Assembly (NCBI GenBank): GCA_038319025.1
Contig: JBBQCW010000017.1
Span: forward strand, 6,698 to 70,697
Origin: JBBQCW01 sp038319025
GTDB lineage: Bacteria > Actinomycetota > Thermoleophilia > Solirubrobacterales > Solirubrobacteraceae
Length of the DNA: 64,000 nt
Direction of reading: 5' to 3'
Every line of letters begins with the position of its first letter. The first letter of the stretch is position 1. The notes under the pieces are model-generated. The model made no database searches. It was not told the origin of the DNA and saw nothing but the letters and a program-made list of their open reading frames with translations. A program made the translations under genes and the position numbers. Below are positions 33,295 to 41,221 of this stretch, one piece after another.

Positions 33295-34181
33295 ATGGAC
33301 CGTTCGAGAATCCTGGTCACCGGTGCAACTGGGTTTGTTGGGGGTGTCCTTACCAACGCCTTGGCGGAGGCCGGCGTTTCGACCCGCGCCTTCGTTCGCG
33401 ATGCGGCCGCCTATGACGGACCTCACGGGGTGGATGTCGCCGAGGGCGACCTTGATGATGAAGCTGCCACCGCCGCAGCTATGCACGACGTCGACGTCGC
33501 CTACTACCTGGTGCACTCGATGGGCAGCGGGTCCGGCGAGGACTTCGCGGATCGCGATCGGAAACTGGCCGAGTGCACCGTCGCCGCCGCCACGCGTGCG
33601 GACATACGACGCATCGTCTATCTGGGGGGCGTGCATCCCGCCGGCGAGGGTAGTGAGCACCTCGACTCGCGGCGCGAGGTCGAAGACACTCTGGCGGCGT
33701 TCTCCGGCGAGTTCGTCGCTCTGCGCGCGTCGATGATCGTCGGTGCGGGCAGCGCTTCCTTTCGTGCGCTCGCGCAGATCGTCGAGCGGCTACCGGTTCT
33801 GGCTCTGCCGTCGTGGCGTGACCAGAGCACTCAGCCGATCGCGGTGGACGATGTCGTGGGTGCATTGATGGGGCGCGCACCGTCATGCCGGGCCGATACG
33901 ACATCGCGGGTGCCGACACCCTCACCTACGAGGAGATGACGGAGGTCATCGCTGACCTGTTGGGCCAACCCCACCGCTCTGTCCCGCTGCCGTTCAGCAG
34001 CAGTCGTCTGGAAGGAGCGGCCGCGGCTCTGGTGGCCGACGGTGACCGCGATCTGCTGACGCCGCTCATGGAGGGACTGCACGCTGACATCCTCGTTCGG
34101 GAGAACATGCTCCCAACGAGATTCGGGATCAGTCCGATGACGTTCCGTGAAGCCGCTGAGCGGGCACTCCAGCGCTTGTGA
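33295..34181 (+). pseudogene. SDR-type NAD(P)H-binding protein, frameshifted
   Basis: Atypical SDR/NmrA-like Rossmann protein. Frame 1 from ATG 33295 reads SRILVTGATGFVGGVLTNAL (TGxTGFxG cofactor motif), VAYYLVHSMGSG and QPIAVDDVVGALMG, then turns into unrelated Arg/Ser-rich residues. The next frame continues from about 33885 with PGRYDIAGADTLTYEEMTEV and runs to TGA at 34181, the normal C-terminal half. One missing base near the GGGG at 33868-33871 explains this; restoring it gives GALMGARTVMPGRYDI. It is either a true inactivation or a homopolymer sequencing error. Intact length would be about 296 residues. Confidence 0.75.
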
Positions 34182-34246
34182 AGGGACACAGATCGGAGGC
34201 GACGAGCGGACGCCGTTCACGGCAAACGGCTTGAACGGCTTCCGTA

Positions 34247-35722
34247 CTAACGGTCGATGGCGTCCAGAACCGGCGCCGCCTCATCGCTGACAATCAGGTT
34301 GCGGGCGAGCGGTATCTGGTGCGAGGGACTCTCGAGGATGTGCATCATGTACCCGGCAGTGTTCGGGAACACCACGATGTCTCCGATTTCGACGCCGCCG
34401 GGAAAGCGCATCCGCCGCCATGTCAGCAGTTCGCGTTCCACGCAATAAGCGCCCACCAGGTACCCCTCGATCGCGCCGGTCGGCCGGGAGGGCGCCGGAG
34501 AGCTCGCGCGGTCGGGGCGCAGCAGGAGTGGATCGAGCAGGAAGTCCTCGGCGGTCGACCGGCACTGCGTGCGATTCATCGCCACGCCGATCAGCCACGT
34601 GCCGTCGTGGCGGTGCTTGCGAAATTCGACACGGGCCGCGGTCAGGCCGCAACCGTCGACCAGCGACCGTCCGGGCTCACAGCGCAGTTGCAGCCCACGG
34701 GCCCGCAGCGCTCCCGCCACCGTCGTTGCGGACAACGTCGCACCGAGGATCTGGGCCAGCCACGTCGCGCGGGTCGGACGCTGGTACGCCGGGTACACGT
34801 TGGGCTCGCCAAAGATCTCGCCGGCGTGCGCGAGCAGGCCGAGGCCATGCCCTTGGAAGGTCAGGGGCGTGCGCTTACCGAGCAACGCCGCGCGATGTTC
34901 GCGCCAGAACGCTGTCCACTCGCCCCCATCGTCGAGGTAGCTCATCGCGATACCGCCGCCGATGTCGACGAATGTCGGCCGGTGGCCGGCCGCCCGTAGA
35001 GCGTCGATCATCCCAAGGCTTTGCTGGAGCGCGGCAACGCGATCGGCGACGTCGTAGCCGTGCACGTGGAAATGGACGCCAACGATTGTCGCCGGCGTCG
35101 CCCCGCCCGAGAGGCGATGACGATCGAGGACGTCCATGACCTCGTCGGCGTCGAAGCCGAACCGCGTGGGAGGGCGCCCCTCGGAGAGCCGGGGCGCGAT
35201 CCGCAACGCCACCGGGACGCTGCGAGCTGCCCGATCGGCCGAGGCGATCAGGAGCTCGAGCTCATCCTCGTTGTCGATCACGACGGTGGCGCCGCAAGCC
35301 ACCGATGCATCCATCAGCGCCTGCGGCTTTACTGCGGCGGTGACCATGATGTCGCAGGCTTTGGCGCCCCGGAGCAGGGTCTGATGCAGTTCCTGCTCGC
35401 TGGCCACGTCGATACCAAGACCGAGATCCAGCGCCTTGTCGACGAGCGCCAGTGCCTTGTTGGCTTTGCGGGCGAAGAAGATCCTGAGATCGACATCGGC
35501 CGCCTTCGCCGCCTCGCGCAGCTCATTCGCATTTCGGGCCATCGGGGAGGGGTCAAGCACGTTCAACGGCGATCCGTACTGCTCCAGCCACCCGGCCACC
35601 TGCTCGGGCTGCCGGCACAGGGTCTGCTGCCAGGGCTCGAGCCGCGCGGTCAACGGCGAGACTCCGCGACACCCGGCCCGCGGATCGGTCGAGCGAACCG
35701 GGTCAGAGGTCAAGGGACTCAT
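34247..35722 (-). CDS. PLP-dependent decarboxylase-like enzyme, Y4yA family
   Basis: 491 residues, fold-type III PLP enzyme of the DAP/ornithine decarboxylase group. The PLP lysine lies in IFFARKANKALALV, HFHVHGYD is the histidine segment stacking on PLP, FVDIGGGIAMSYLDDGG binds the phosphate, and RCEPGRSLVDGCG is the ExGR motif. It is closest in my reading to the rhizobial Y4yA-type proteins. The ATG overlaps the preceding gene's stop by 4 bp (ATGA), so it is translationally coupled. The likely role is decarboxylation of an amino-acid-derived intermediate made by the two upstream enzymes. Confidence 0.85.
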   Translation of the reverse strand: MSPLTSDPVRSTDPRAGCRGVSPLTARLEPWQQTLCRQPEQVAGWLEQYGSPLNVLDPSPMARNANELREAAKAADVDLRIFFARKANKALALVDKALDLGLGIDVASEQELHQTLLRGAKACDIMVTAAVKPQALMDASVACGATVVIDNEDELELLIASADRAARSVPVALRIAPRLSEGRPPTRFGFDADEVMDVLDRHRLSGGATPATIVGVHFHVHGYDVADRVAALQQSLGMIDALRAAGHRPTFVDIGGGIAMSYLDDGGEWTAFWREHRAALLGKRTPLTFQGHGLGLLAHAGEIFGEPNVYPAYQRPTRATWLAQILGATLSATTVAGALRARGLQLRCEPGRSLVDGCGLTAARVEFRKHRHDGTWLIGVAMNRTQCRSTAEDFLLDPLLLRPDRASSPAPSRPTGAIEGYLVGAYCVERELLTWRRMRFPGGVEIGDIVVFPNTAGYMMHILESPSHQIPLARNLIVSDEAAPVLDAIDR

Positions 35723-37434
35723 TCCGCGGCCAGGGCGGCGTGGCACGCGCCGTTGATCGACGGGACCTTCGACTGGCCGGCCCGCCGCAGGACCGAGCGA
35801 GCCCACAGGTCGGCGAGCGGATGCAGCGTTCGGCTCAACGTGTCGTTGCCGATCACTGCATCCTCGGTCGGCCGGCCGATGGCCGACAATCCCGCGCTCG
35901 ACCGCTCGTTCTCGTCGGTGCAACCGGCGTCCGCCGCGACCCGGAGACCCCGCCGGCCGTCGGTGAGACGAGCATGGCCTTCGCCGATCAGTTGTTGCAG
36001 CAGTGCGCTGTGCGCGCCCGAGGCGCCTGGCCCGGGAAGAACGGCGTCGATGACCACATCGACCGCCCGCTCACCCTGCTCAGAGCGCAGCCAGGTCCTT
36101 CCGTCGGTGCTGGTCAAGCGCGCTCCATGGACAAGCGTGAGATCAACGCGCCCGGCGTCGATCAGCGCCAGCAACTTGGCGGCGTTGGCCGCCGGCGGGC
36201 CAAAGGACACGCGCTCCATCTCATCGGCCAATTGACGGAACGCCGGCCAGTCCGTGGGGCTCAGCTCATCCGCGCCCAGACGCCGAACGAGCGCCGGGTA
36301 GATCGTGCGCCACGTATGGCCGAGCGCCCACAGAAGGTCCGGCGGCGCGGCACCCGTACCGACCGCCACGGAGCGTTCGATCGCCCGAGCTGGGTCGGCG
36401 GGCGCGGCCGGCCGGCCATCGGTGGCGCCAGCCAGCCAGGTCCGCAACCTGCCCGTCTCCTCGACGCCCGCTCGTCCCCCGACGGAGCGCAGAGCGTCCT
36501 GCGCGGCAGTGGTCAGTATGGGCAACACGTCTCGACGCAGGTCGATTCCGTCGGTGAGACCCAGGATTCGTCCGCGGCCTTCTTCGGCGATCGTGTCCAG
36601 CGCCGGCACCGCCGCGAAGAGGCCGGGGTCAGGCTTGGCGAGCATCGGTCGTCCCGTGCGCGAGAAGGGCAGGATCACCGCAGGCTCCTCAGCCGCGGGG
36701 GAGTACCGCAGCCGGTGCCCATCCTCGAGAGCTTTGAAGGAGCCGCCCCTACCCTCGGTGAGCGCGAGCGCCGCGTCGATGAAGCTCAGTGCAAACCCGC
36801 GCACGGCGACCGTTGTCTGTGGGGGAACATGGTCGCTGCCGAGCCAACGCTCGACTGGGAACACCGACGGCACGAGGGCCGCCGCGTGAGGCCAATCAGT
36901 GCTCAGTCCGTTGTCAGACGATCGTTCGTGGCCGGTGGCAAGAAGCACCTCGTCATACGGCCCCTCGGACCCTGCGGCCCCGGTTACCTCCCACCCGGAG
37001 GCGGCCGGCCGCACTGCCGTCACCTCGATAGGTCGCAAGCGGACCCGCACGTTGGGAGGGGCGTGGCGGCGCATCGTGGCGAGGCCCGCGACCAGGTATC
37101 GGCCCACCAGCGCCCGCGCGGGGTAATGGTCGCGGTCAGCTCCTTCCCGCAATCGGTCCCTCCAGGTAACGAACGCGAGCCGTTCCTGCGGGGGAACGGT
37201 GCTGTTGTGCGGCCACCACATGTCCACGGCGTGGGCGGGGACATTCATGCGCAAGTACCCCGGTTGATCTGGGCTGTAGACGGGTCCGGCCCCCGGGAAA
37301 GGGTGCGGCTCGAATACGTCGATTTCGACCCGCTGGCCTAGGTCTTCGCGGGCCGCGTGGTCGAGCAGTCGCTCAAGCGCGAACGTGCCTTTGGGCCCCA
37401 GACCTATGATCGCCACGCGCAACATACGGAACAT
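35719..37434 (-). CDS. FAD/NAD(P)-binding protein in SbnA-Y4yA operon
   Basis: 571 residues. The N-terminal Rossmann motif LRVAIIGLGPKGTFALERLL is followed by DVFEPHPFPGAGPVYSPDQP, MNVPAHAVDMWWP and DEVLLATGHE, the pattern of the NAD_binding_9 type flavoprotein family that often accompanies ATP-grasp or PLP enzymes in secondary metabolism. The exact reaction is unknown; an amino-acid oxidation or N-hydroxylation is conceivable. It starts 19 nt after the SbnA-like gene and overlaps the next gene by 4 bp. ATG 37434 used, ATG 37425 possible. Confidence 0.8.
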   Translation of the reverse strand: MFRMLRVAIIGLGPKGTFALERLLDHAAREDLGQRVEIDVFEPHPFPGAGPVYSPDQPGYLRMNVPAHAVDMWWPHNSTVPPQERLAFVTWRDRLREGADRDHYPARALVGRYLVAGLATMRRHAPPNVRVRLRPIEVTAVRPAASGWEVTGAAGSEGPYDEVLLATGHERSSDNGLSTDWPHAAALVPSVFPVERWLGSDHVPPQTTVAVRGFALSFIDAALALTEGRGGSFKALEDGHRLRYSPAAEEPAVILPFSRTGRPMLAKPDPGLFAAVPALDTIAEEGRGRILGLTDGIDLRRDVLPILTTAAQDALRSVGGRAGVEETGRLRTWLAGATDGRPAAPADPARAIERSVAVGTGAAPPDLLWALGHTWRTIYPALVRRLGADELSPTDWPAFRQLADEMERVSFGPPAANAAKLLALIDAGRVDLTLVHGARLTSTDGRTWLRSEQGERAVDVVIDAVLPGPGASGAHSALLQQLIGEGHARLTDGRRGLRVAADAGCTDENERSSAGLSAIGRPTEDAVIGNDTLSRTLHPLADLWARSVLRRAGQSKVPSINGACHAALAAE

Positions 37435-37453
37435 ACCCCGGGCGGCGGCCTGG

Positions 37454-38533
37454 TCAGGCGCGGGTGGAGGGGGCCGTGGGTCGTGCGATGGCCGTCGCCA
37501 GGGCTGAGGGCTCGCAGCCAAGCTCTCGCTGCACCCAGGCATCGTCGTACACCGTGCGCAGATACCCGATGCCTCCGTCCGGGAGGATCGCGGCGCATCG
37601 GCTTCCAGGGGCCATCTGATCGGCGACTTGCTCAAGCGCGGTGACGACGCCGCCGGCGGACGCACCGGCGAATATCGCTTCGCGGTCAACCAGTCGCCGG
37701 CACCCTACGACGCAGTCCAGGTCGCGGACCCGGAGCAGGCGGTCGAACATCGCTGTCGCCGAGAGCCGGGTCGGCATCCCGGCCCCGAACCCAGGCAGCA
37801 AGCGCGTGCCGCGAGCCCCGCCGAAAAGGGCGCTGCCAATCGCGTCGACCGCCACCACCTGGGTGGCTCTGTCGTTCGCCCGCAGGTAGTCCCAGCAGCC
37901 ACGAAGCGTCCCTGTGGTGCTCGTGGCGACAAACAGGTAATCCAGGTTGCCGCCCAGCGCCTCGTCGATCTCCTTCATCGTCCCCTCAGCGTGGGCTGCT
38001 GGGTTTGACTCGTTCGCGTACTGATCGGGCCAGAACGAACCGGGGGTGCTTGCCAGCAGTTCCGCCACGAGCTTCAGCCGCGCGGTGAGCAGGTCGCCGG
38101 TGGCTGGATCGGGCCGTTCGACCACGCGCACGTCCGCCCCCAGCGCCCGCATCACGGCCACGTTGGTCTCGTGTGCGCGAGCGTCGACCACGCAGATGAG
38201 CTTCATCTCGTAATAGCGGCAGGCCTGCGCAAGCCCCACACCCATGTTGCCCGAGCTCGATTCGATAACCGTCGTGCCGGCGCCGATCAGGCCGCGATCA
38301 CGCGCATCCTCGAGCATCCGAGAGGCGGGCCGATCCTTGGCACTTCCGCCCGGATTGAAGGCTTCGAGCTTTGCCCACACCGCGATGTCCGGCCGATTCA
38401 GGAAGCGGCGCAGGGCCACGAGCGGCGTGTCCCCGATCGTCTGCAAGACGCCGGCCACCGGCTCGCGGCGACGCGTCAGCGCGCCGTCCTTCTGGACATC
38501 GGACGCCGGGTTGTCGGTCACGATCGTGGCCAC
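37454..38533 (-). CDS. SbnA-like / cysteine synthase-family PLP enzyme
   Basis: 359 residues, fold-type II PLP enzyme. TIGDTPLVALRRF, then the lysine in KLEAFNPGGSAKDRPASRML, the substrate loop VIESSSGNMGVGLAQAC, WPDQYANESNPAAH and the phosphate loop ATSTTGTLRGC match the SbnA group better than CysK. SbnA joins O-phosphoserine and glutamate on the route to 2,3-diaminopropionate in staphyloferrin B synthesis. No SbnB-type dehydrogenase is nearby; the flavoprotein downstream may take its place. Start GTG at 38533, 9 nt behind a SigB-like -10. Confidence 0.8.
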   Translation of the reverse strand: MATIVTDNPASDVQKDGALTRRREPVAGVLQTIGDTPLVALRRFLNRPDIAVWAKLEAFNPGGSAKDRPASRMLEDARDRGLIGAGTTVIESSSGNMGVGLAQACRYYEMKLICVVDARAHETNVAVMRALGADVRVVERPDPATGDLLTARLKLVAELLASTPGSFWPDQYANESNPAAHAEGTMKEIDEALGGNLDYLFVATSTTGTLRGCWDYLRANDRATQVVAVDAIGSALFGGARGTRLLPGFGAGMPTRLSATAMFDRLLRVRDLDCVVGCRRLVDREAIFAGASAGGVVTALEQVADQMAPGSRCAAILPDGGIGYLRTVYDDAWVQRELGCEPSALATAIARPTAPSTRA

Positions 38534-38542
38534 TCCCGAAAA

Positions 38543-38568
38543 ATACCCAGCGGCTGGCCGTCCTACAC
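38543..38568 (-). promoter_or_regulatory. SigB-like promoter of SbnA-Y4yA operon
   Basis: Minus strand GTGT-N16-GGGTAT, one mismatch in the -35 and a perfect -10, ending 9 nt before the GTG start. The spacing matches that of the transaldolase promoter at 45542-45567. Confidence 0.45.
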
Positions 38569-38622
38569 CCGGCGTGAACAGCCCCCGAATCGATGATGAT
38601 CAGGCTTGGAGTCGCGGCATGC

Positions 38623-39903
38623 TCATCCGTCGTGCGGCATTCGGACTCGGACGCCGTCGGTCGACTGCTCGGGCCCCGCGCCGTCCGGCCCGGGGCGCCC
38701 GTTGCGGGCTGCGGTCGACCGCGGCGACGGGGCGGCGCCGTCACCACGGTACGGGCCTGGCTTCGGGCGCGGCTTGCCGCCGGGGAAGGCCAGGCGCAGG
38801 ATCGTGCGCTGCACCGAACCAAGTTGCTTCAGGAACGGGCCGCTGTTGTACGGCAGGCCATAACGCTCACAGATGTCCTTCACGCGCGGGGCGATCTCGG
38901 CGTAACGCGTGCTCGGCATATCCGGGTAGAGGTGATGCTCGACCTGGTACCCGAGGTTGCCGCTGGCCACGTGGAACATCGGGCTGCCCTCGATGTTGGC
39001 GGCGCCGAGGAGCTGGCGGACGTAGAAGCCGCCGCGCTGCTCGTCGTCGGTTTCCTCCTGGCTGAAGGTGTAGGTCTGGTCGGGGAAATGCCCGCAGAAG
39101 ATGATCGCGTAGGCCCACACGTTGCGGATCACGTTCGCGGTGGCGTTCGCCGTCAGCGTGGAGCGGAACGGGGCGCGGAAGGAGCGGCGGTCGCCCCGGC
39201 CCAGGGCCGTCTCGACGGCCCCGCTGACCGCCGCGCTGATCAGCGGGAAGACCACGTAGTCCTTGGTGATCTGCAGGCGCGCCTTGCCGGCCATGCCCTT
39301 CAGCTCGCGGGCGACGGCCTCCTTGGACTTCTCACCGGCTTTGATCGCGTTGAAATCGAGGTCGTGCGCGGCTACGCCCCACTCGAACAGCGACGCCAGG
39401 ATCAGGTTGTAGAACGGCTGGGCCAGGTAGACCGGATGCCACGGCTGGTGCGGGTCGATCCGCATGATGTCGTAGCCCAGGTCGTGGTCCTTGCCGCGGA
39501 TGTTCGTGTACGTGTGATGGACGTAGTTGTGGGAGTGCTTCCACGCCTCGGCGGTGGAGGCCGAATCCCAGTCCCACGTGGACGAGTTGATCTGCGGATC
39601 GTTCATCCAGTCCCACTGGCCGTGCATCACGTTGTGGCCGATCTCCATGTTCTCCAGGATCTTGGCCGAGGCCAGCATCGCGGTGCCCAGGAGCCACGCA
39701 GGTCGGTAGCGCGATGCGGTGAGCACGATGCGGCTGCCGACCACCAGTCGGCGGTGCATCAGGATCATGTTGGTGATGTAGGCGCGGTCGCGGGCGCCGA
39801 GATCGGCGAAGACCTCGTCGTGAATGGCGTCGAACTCCTGCCCCAGCGCTTCGAGCTGTTCGTCGGTCAGGCGGGCCAGGGGGCTCTCGATCATGGGGCT
39901 CAT
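38623..39903 (-). CDS. Membrane fatty acid desaturase, DesA3-like
   Basis: Di-iron acyl-lipid or acyl-CoA desaturase, 426 residues. Three histidine boxes are present: GHNVMHGQWDW, HSHNYVHHTYTN and YQVEHHLYPDMP, with hydrophobic spans between them. The ATG at 39903 is preferred over 39969. The C-terminal 45 residues are Pro/Gly/Arg-rich and poorly conserved in look. It lies 31 nt after the ferredoxin reductase gene in the same order as Rv3230c-Rv3229c (DesA3) of Mycobacterium tuberculosis, so it probably makes delta-9 unsaturated fatty acids using that reductase. Confidence 0.9.
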   Translation of the reverse strand: MSPMIESPLARLTDEQLEALGQEFDAIHDEVFADLGARDRAYITNMILMHRRLVVGSRIVLTASRYRPAWLLGTAMLASAKILENMEIGHNVMHGQWDWMNDPQINSSTWDWDSASTAEAWKHSHNYVHHTYTNIRGKDHDLGYDIMRIDPHQPWHPVYLAQPFYNLILASLFEWGVAAHDLDFNAIKAGEKSKEAVARELKGMAGKARLQITKDYVVFPLISAAVSGAVETALGRGDRRSFRAPFRSTLTANATANVIRNVWAYAIIFCGHFPDQTYTFSQEETDDEQRGGFYVRQLLGAANIEGSPMFHVASGNLGYQVEHHLYPDMPSTRYAEIAPRVKDICERYGLPYNSGPFLKQLGSVQRTILRLAFPGGKPRPKPGPYRGDGAAPSPRSTAARNGRPGPDGAGPEQSTDGVRVRMPHDG

Positions 39904-39934
39904 GCGGGTCAGTCCTTGCTGATGGCGGAAGGGG

Positions 39935-41038
39935 TCATAGGGCGATTTCGACCGGGCCCTCAGGGGCATGGACGCAGGTGCGGATCATCTCGTCGTCCTG
40001 GCCGCGGACCTCGCCGGTGCGCAGGTCGCGCACGCGGCCCGAGCAGAGGCGGCCGACGCATGTGTGGCAGATGCCCATGCGGCAGCCGTAGGGCAGGGTG
40101 GCGCCGGCGGCCTCTCCGGCGGCAAGGATCGGCTCCGTGCCGTCGCTGCGGGCGAGGATCCCGCTCTTGGTGAAGGTGATGGTGCCGCCGGTTCCGCGCG
40201 TGGCGTGCGCATCCGCGATCAGCGGCTGGAAGTGCTCCATGTGCAGTCCGCCCACGTGCTCCCCACCGGTGGCCCAATGCTCTTCGAGTGCGGCAAGCAG
40301 GTCACGCGGGCCGCTGATGAACGCCTCGCGCTCACGCCAGTCCGGGCAGAGTGCGTCCAGGTCGGACGGGCTCATGCGGCCGGCCGTGGACGTGTGCTGC
40401 TCGTGCAGCCGTAACCCCGGATTGCGGCTGGCCATGGCGCGCAGCTCGGGGCCAAAGATCACGTCGCCAGGGTGCCGGGCGGAGTGGATCAGGACGACGT
40501 CGCTCATCGCATTGCGCCTGTCCAACGCACGAAGCATCGACATGATCGGAGTCACGCCGCTGCCGGCGCTGACGAACAGCAGGCGTTCCGGAAGCGGGTC
40601 GGGGAGGACGAACGTGCCCTCCACGCCACCCAGACGGACGATCACGCCGGGAGTGGCCTCGCGCACGAGGTACGGGGAGACCACTCCGCCATCGAGCAGC
40701 TTCGGGGTGATGCTGATGCAGCCATCTGGACGCTCGGGGTCGGAAGTGAGCGAGTAGGCGCGCCAATGGTGGATGCCATCCACCACAAGACCGATCCGCA
40801 GATATTGGCCGGGCACGTGGCCGGCCCATTTCCAGCCCGGCTTGATGACCACCGTGGCTGCGTCATCGGTCTCACGCTCGATCCGCTCGATCCGGCCGCG
40901 CAGCTCCTGGGTGGACCACAGCGGGTTGACCATCTCCAGGTAGTCGTCCGGGAGCAGCGGGGTGAAGAGCGAGCGCACGGAGCGCAGTGCTCGTTCGTGC
41001 AGTGCGGGTACCTGCGGGCGTGCCCCGCGCTCAGCCAT
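39935..41038 (-). CDS. Ferredoxin-type oxidoreductase, desaturase electron donor
   Basis: 367 residues combining a FAD domain (HHWRAYSLTSDPERPDG), an NAD(P)H domain (LLFVSAGSGVTPIMSMLRAL) and a C-terminal plant-type 2Fe-2S domain (LPYGCRMGICHTC, then a fourth Cys in RTCVHAPEG). It resembles mycobacterial Rv3230c, the electron donor of DesA3. It precedes the desaturase by 31 nt. TAGCAA lies 6 nt before the ATG, a leaderless arrangement, and an 8-bp inverted repeat lies just upstream. Confidence 0.9.
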   Translation of the reverse strand: MAERGARPQVPALHERALRSVRSLFTPLLPDDYLEMVNPLWSTQELRGRIERIERETDDAATVVIKPGWKWAGHVPGQYLRIGLVVDGIHHWRAYSLTSDPERPDGCISITPKLLDGGVVSPYLVREATPGVIVRLGGVEGTFVLPDPLPERLLFVSAGSGVTPIMSMLRALDRRNAMSDVVLIHSARHPGDVIFGPELRAMASRNPGLRLHEQHTSTAGRMSPSDLDALCPDWREREAFISGPRDLLAALEEHWATGGEHVGGLHMEHFQPLIADAHATRGTGGTITFTKSGILARSDGTEPILAAGEAAGATLPYGCRMGICHTCVGRLCSGRVRDLRTGEVRGQDDEMIRTCVHAPEGPVEIAL

Positions 41039-41044
41039 GGGCTG

Positions 41045-41099
41045 TTGCTACCCACCCCTTGTGTGCGTCAACCGTCGCGAGTTGTCAAACCCGCGACGG
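41045..41099 (-). promoter_or_regulatory. Promoter and inverted repeat before reductase-desaturase operon
   Basis: TAGCAA (41045-41050, minus) is the -10 candidate 6 nt before the start, with TTGACG at 41065-41070 as a rough -35. CCGTCGCG (41072-41079) and CGCGACGG (41092-41099) form a perfect 8-bp inverted repeat with a 12-nt spacer, placed where a repressor or activator could act. Confidence 0.45.
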
Positions 41100-41221
41100 A
41101 TCGAATTGGCAACAACGCGGAAGTAGAACCCAACCCTGGCGCGCACTGACCGTTTCTCGCTTTGAGGTCCCCGCCTCACGCTCATGTCTGGGCGTCCCCG
41201 TCCCAACAGTGGGTGAACAAC

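Noticed and set aside
35740..37341. 533-codon plus-strand frame opposite the flavoprotein gene
   Set aside because: Antisense to a gene with a clear Rossmann motif and operon coupling; Arg/Gly-rich shadow sequence.
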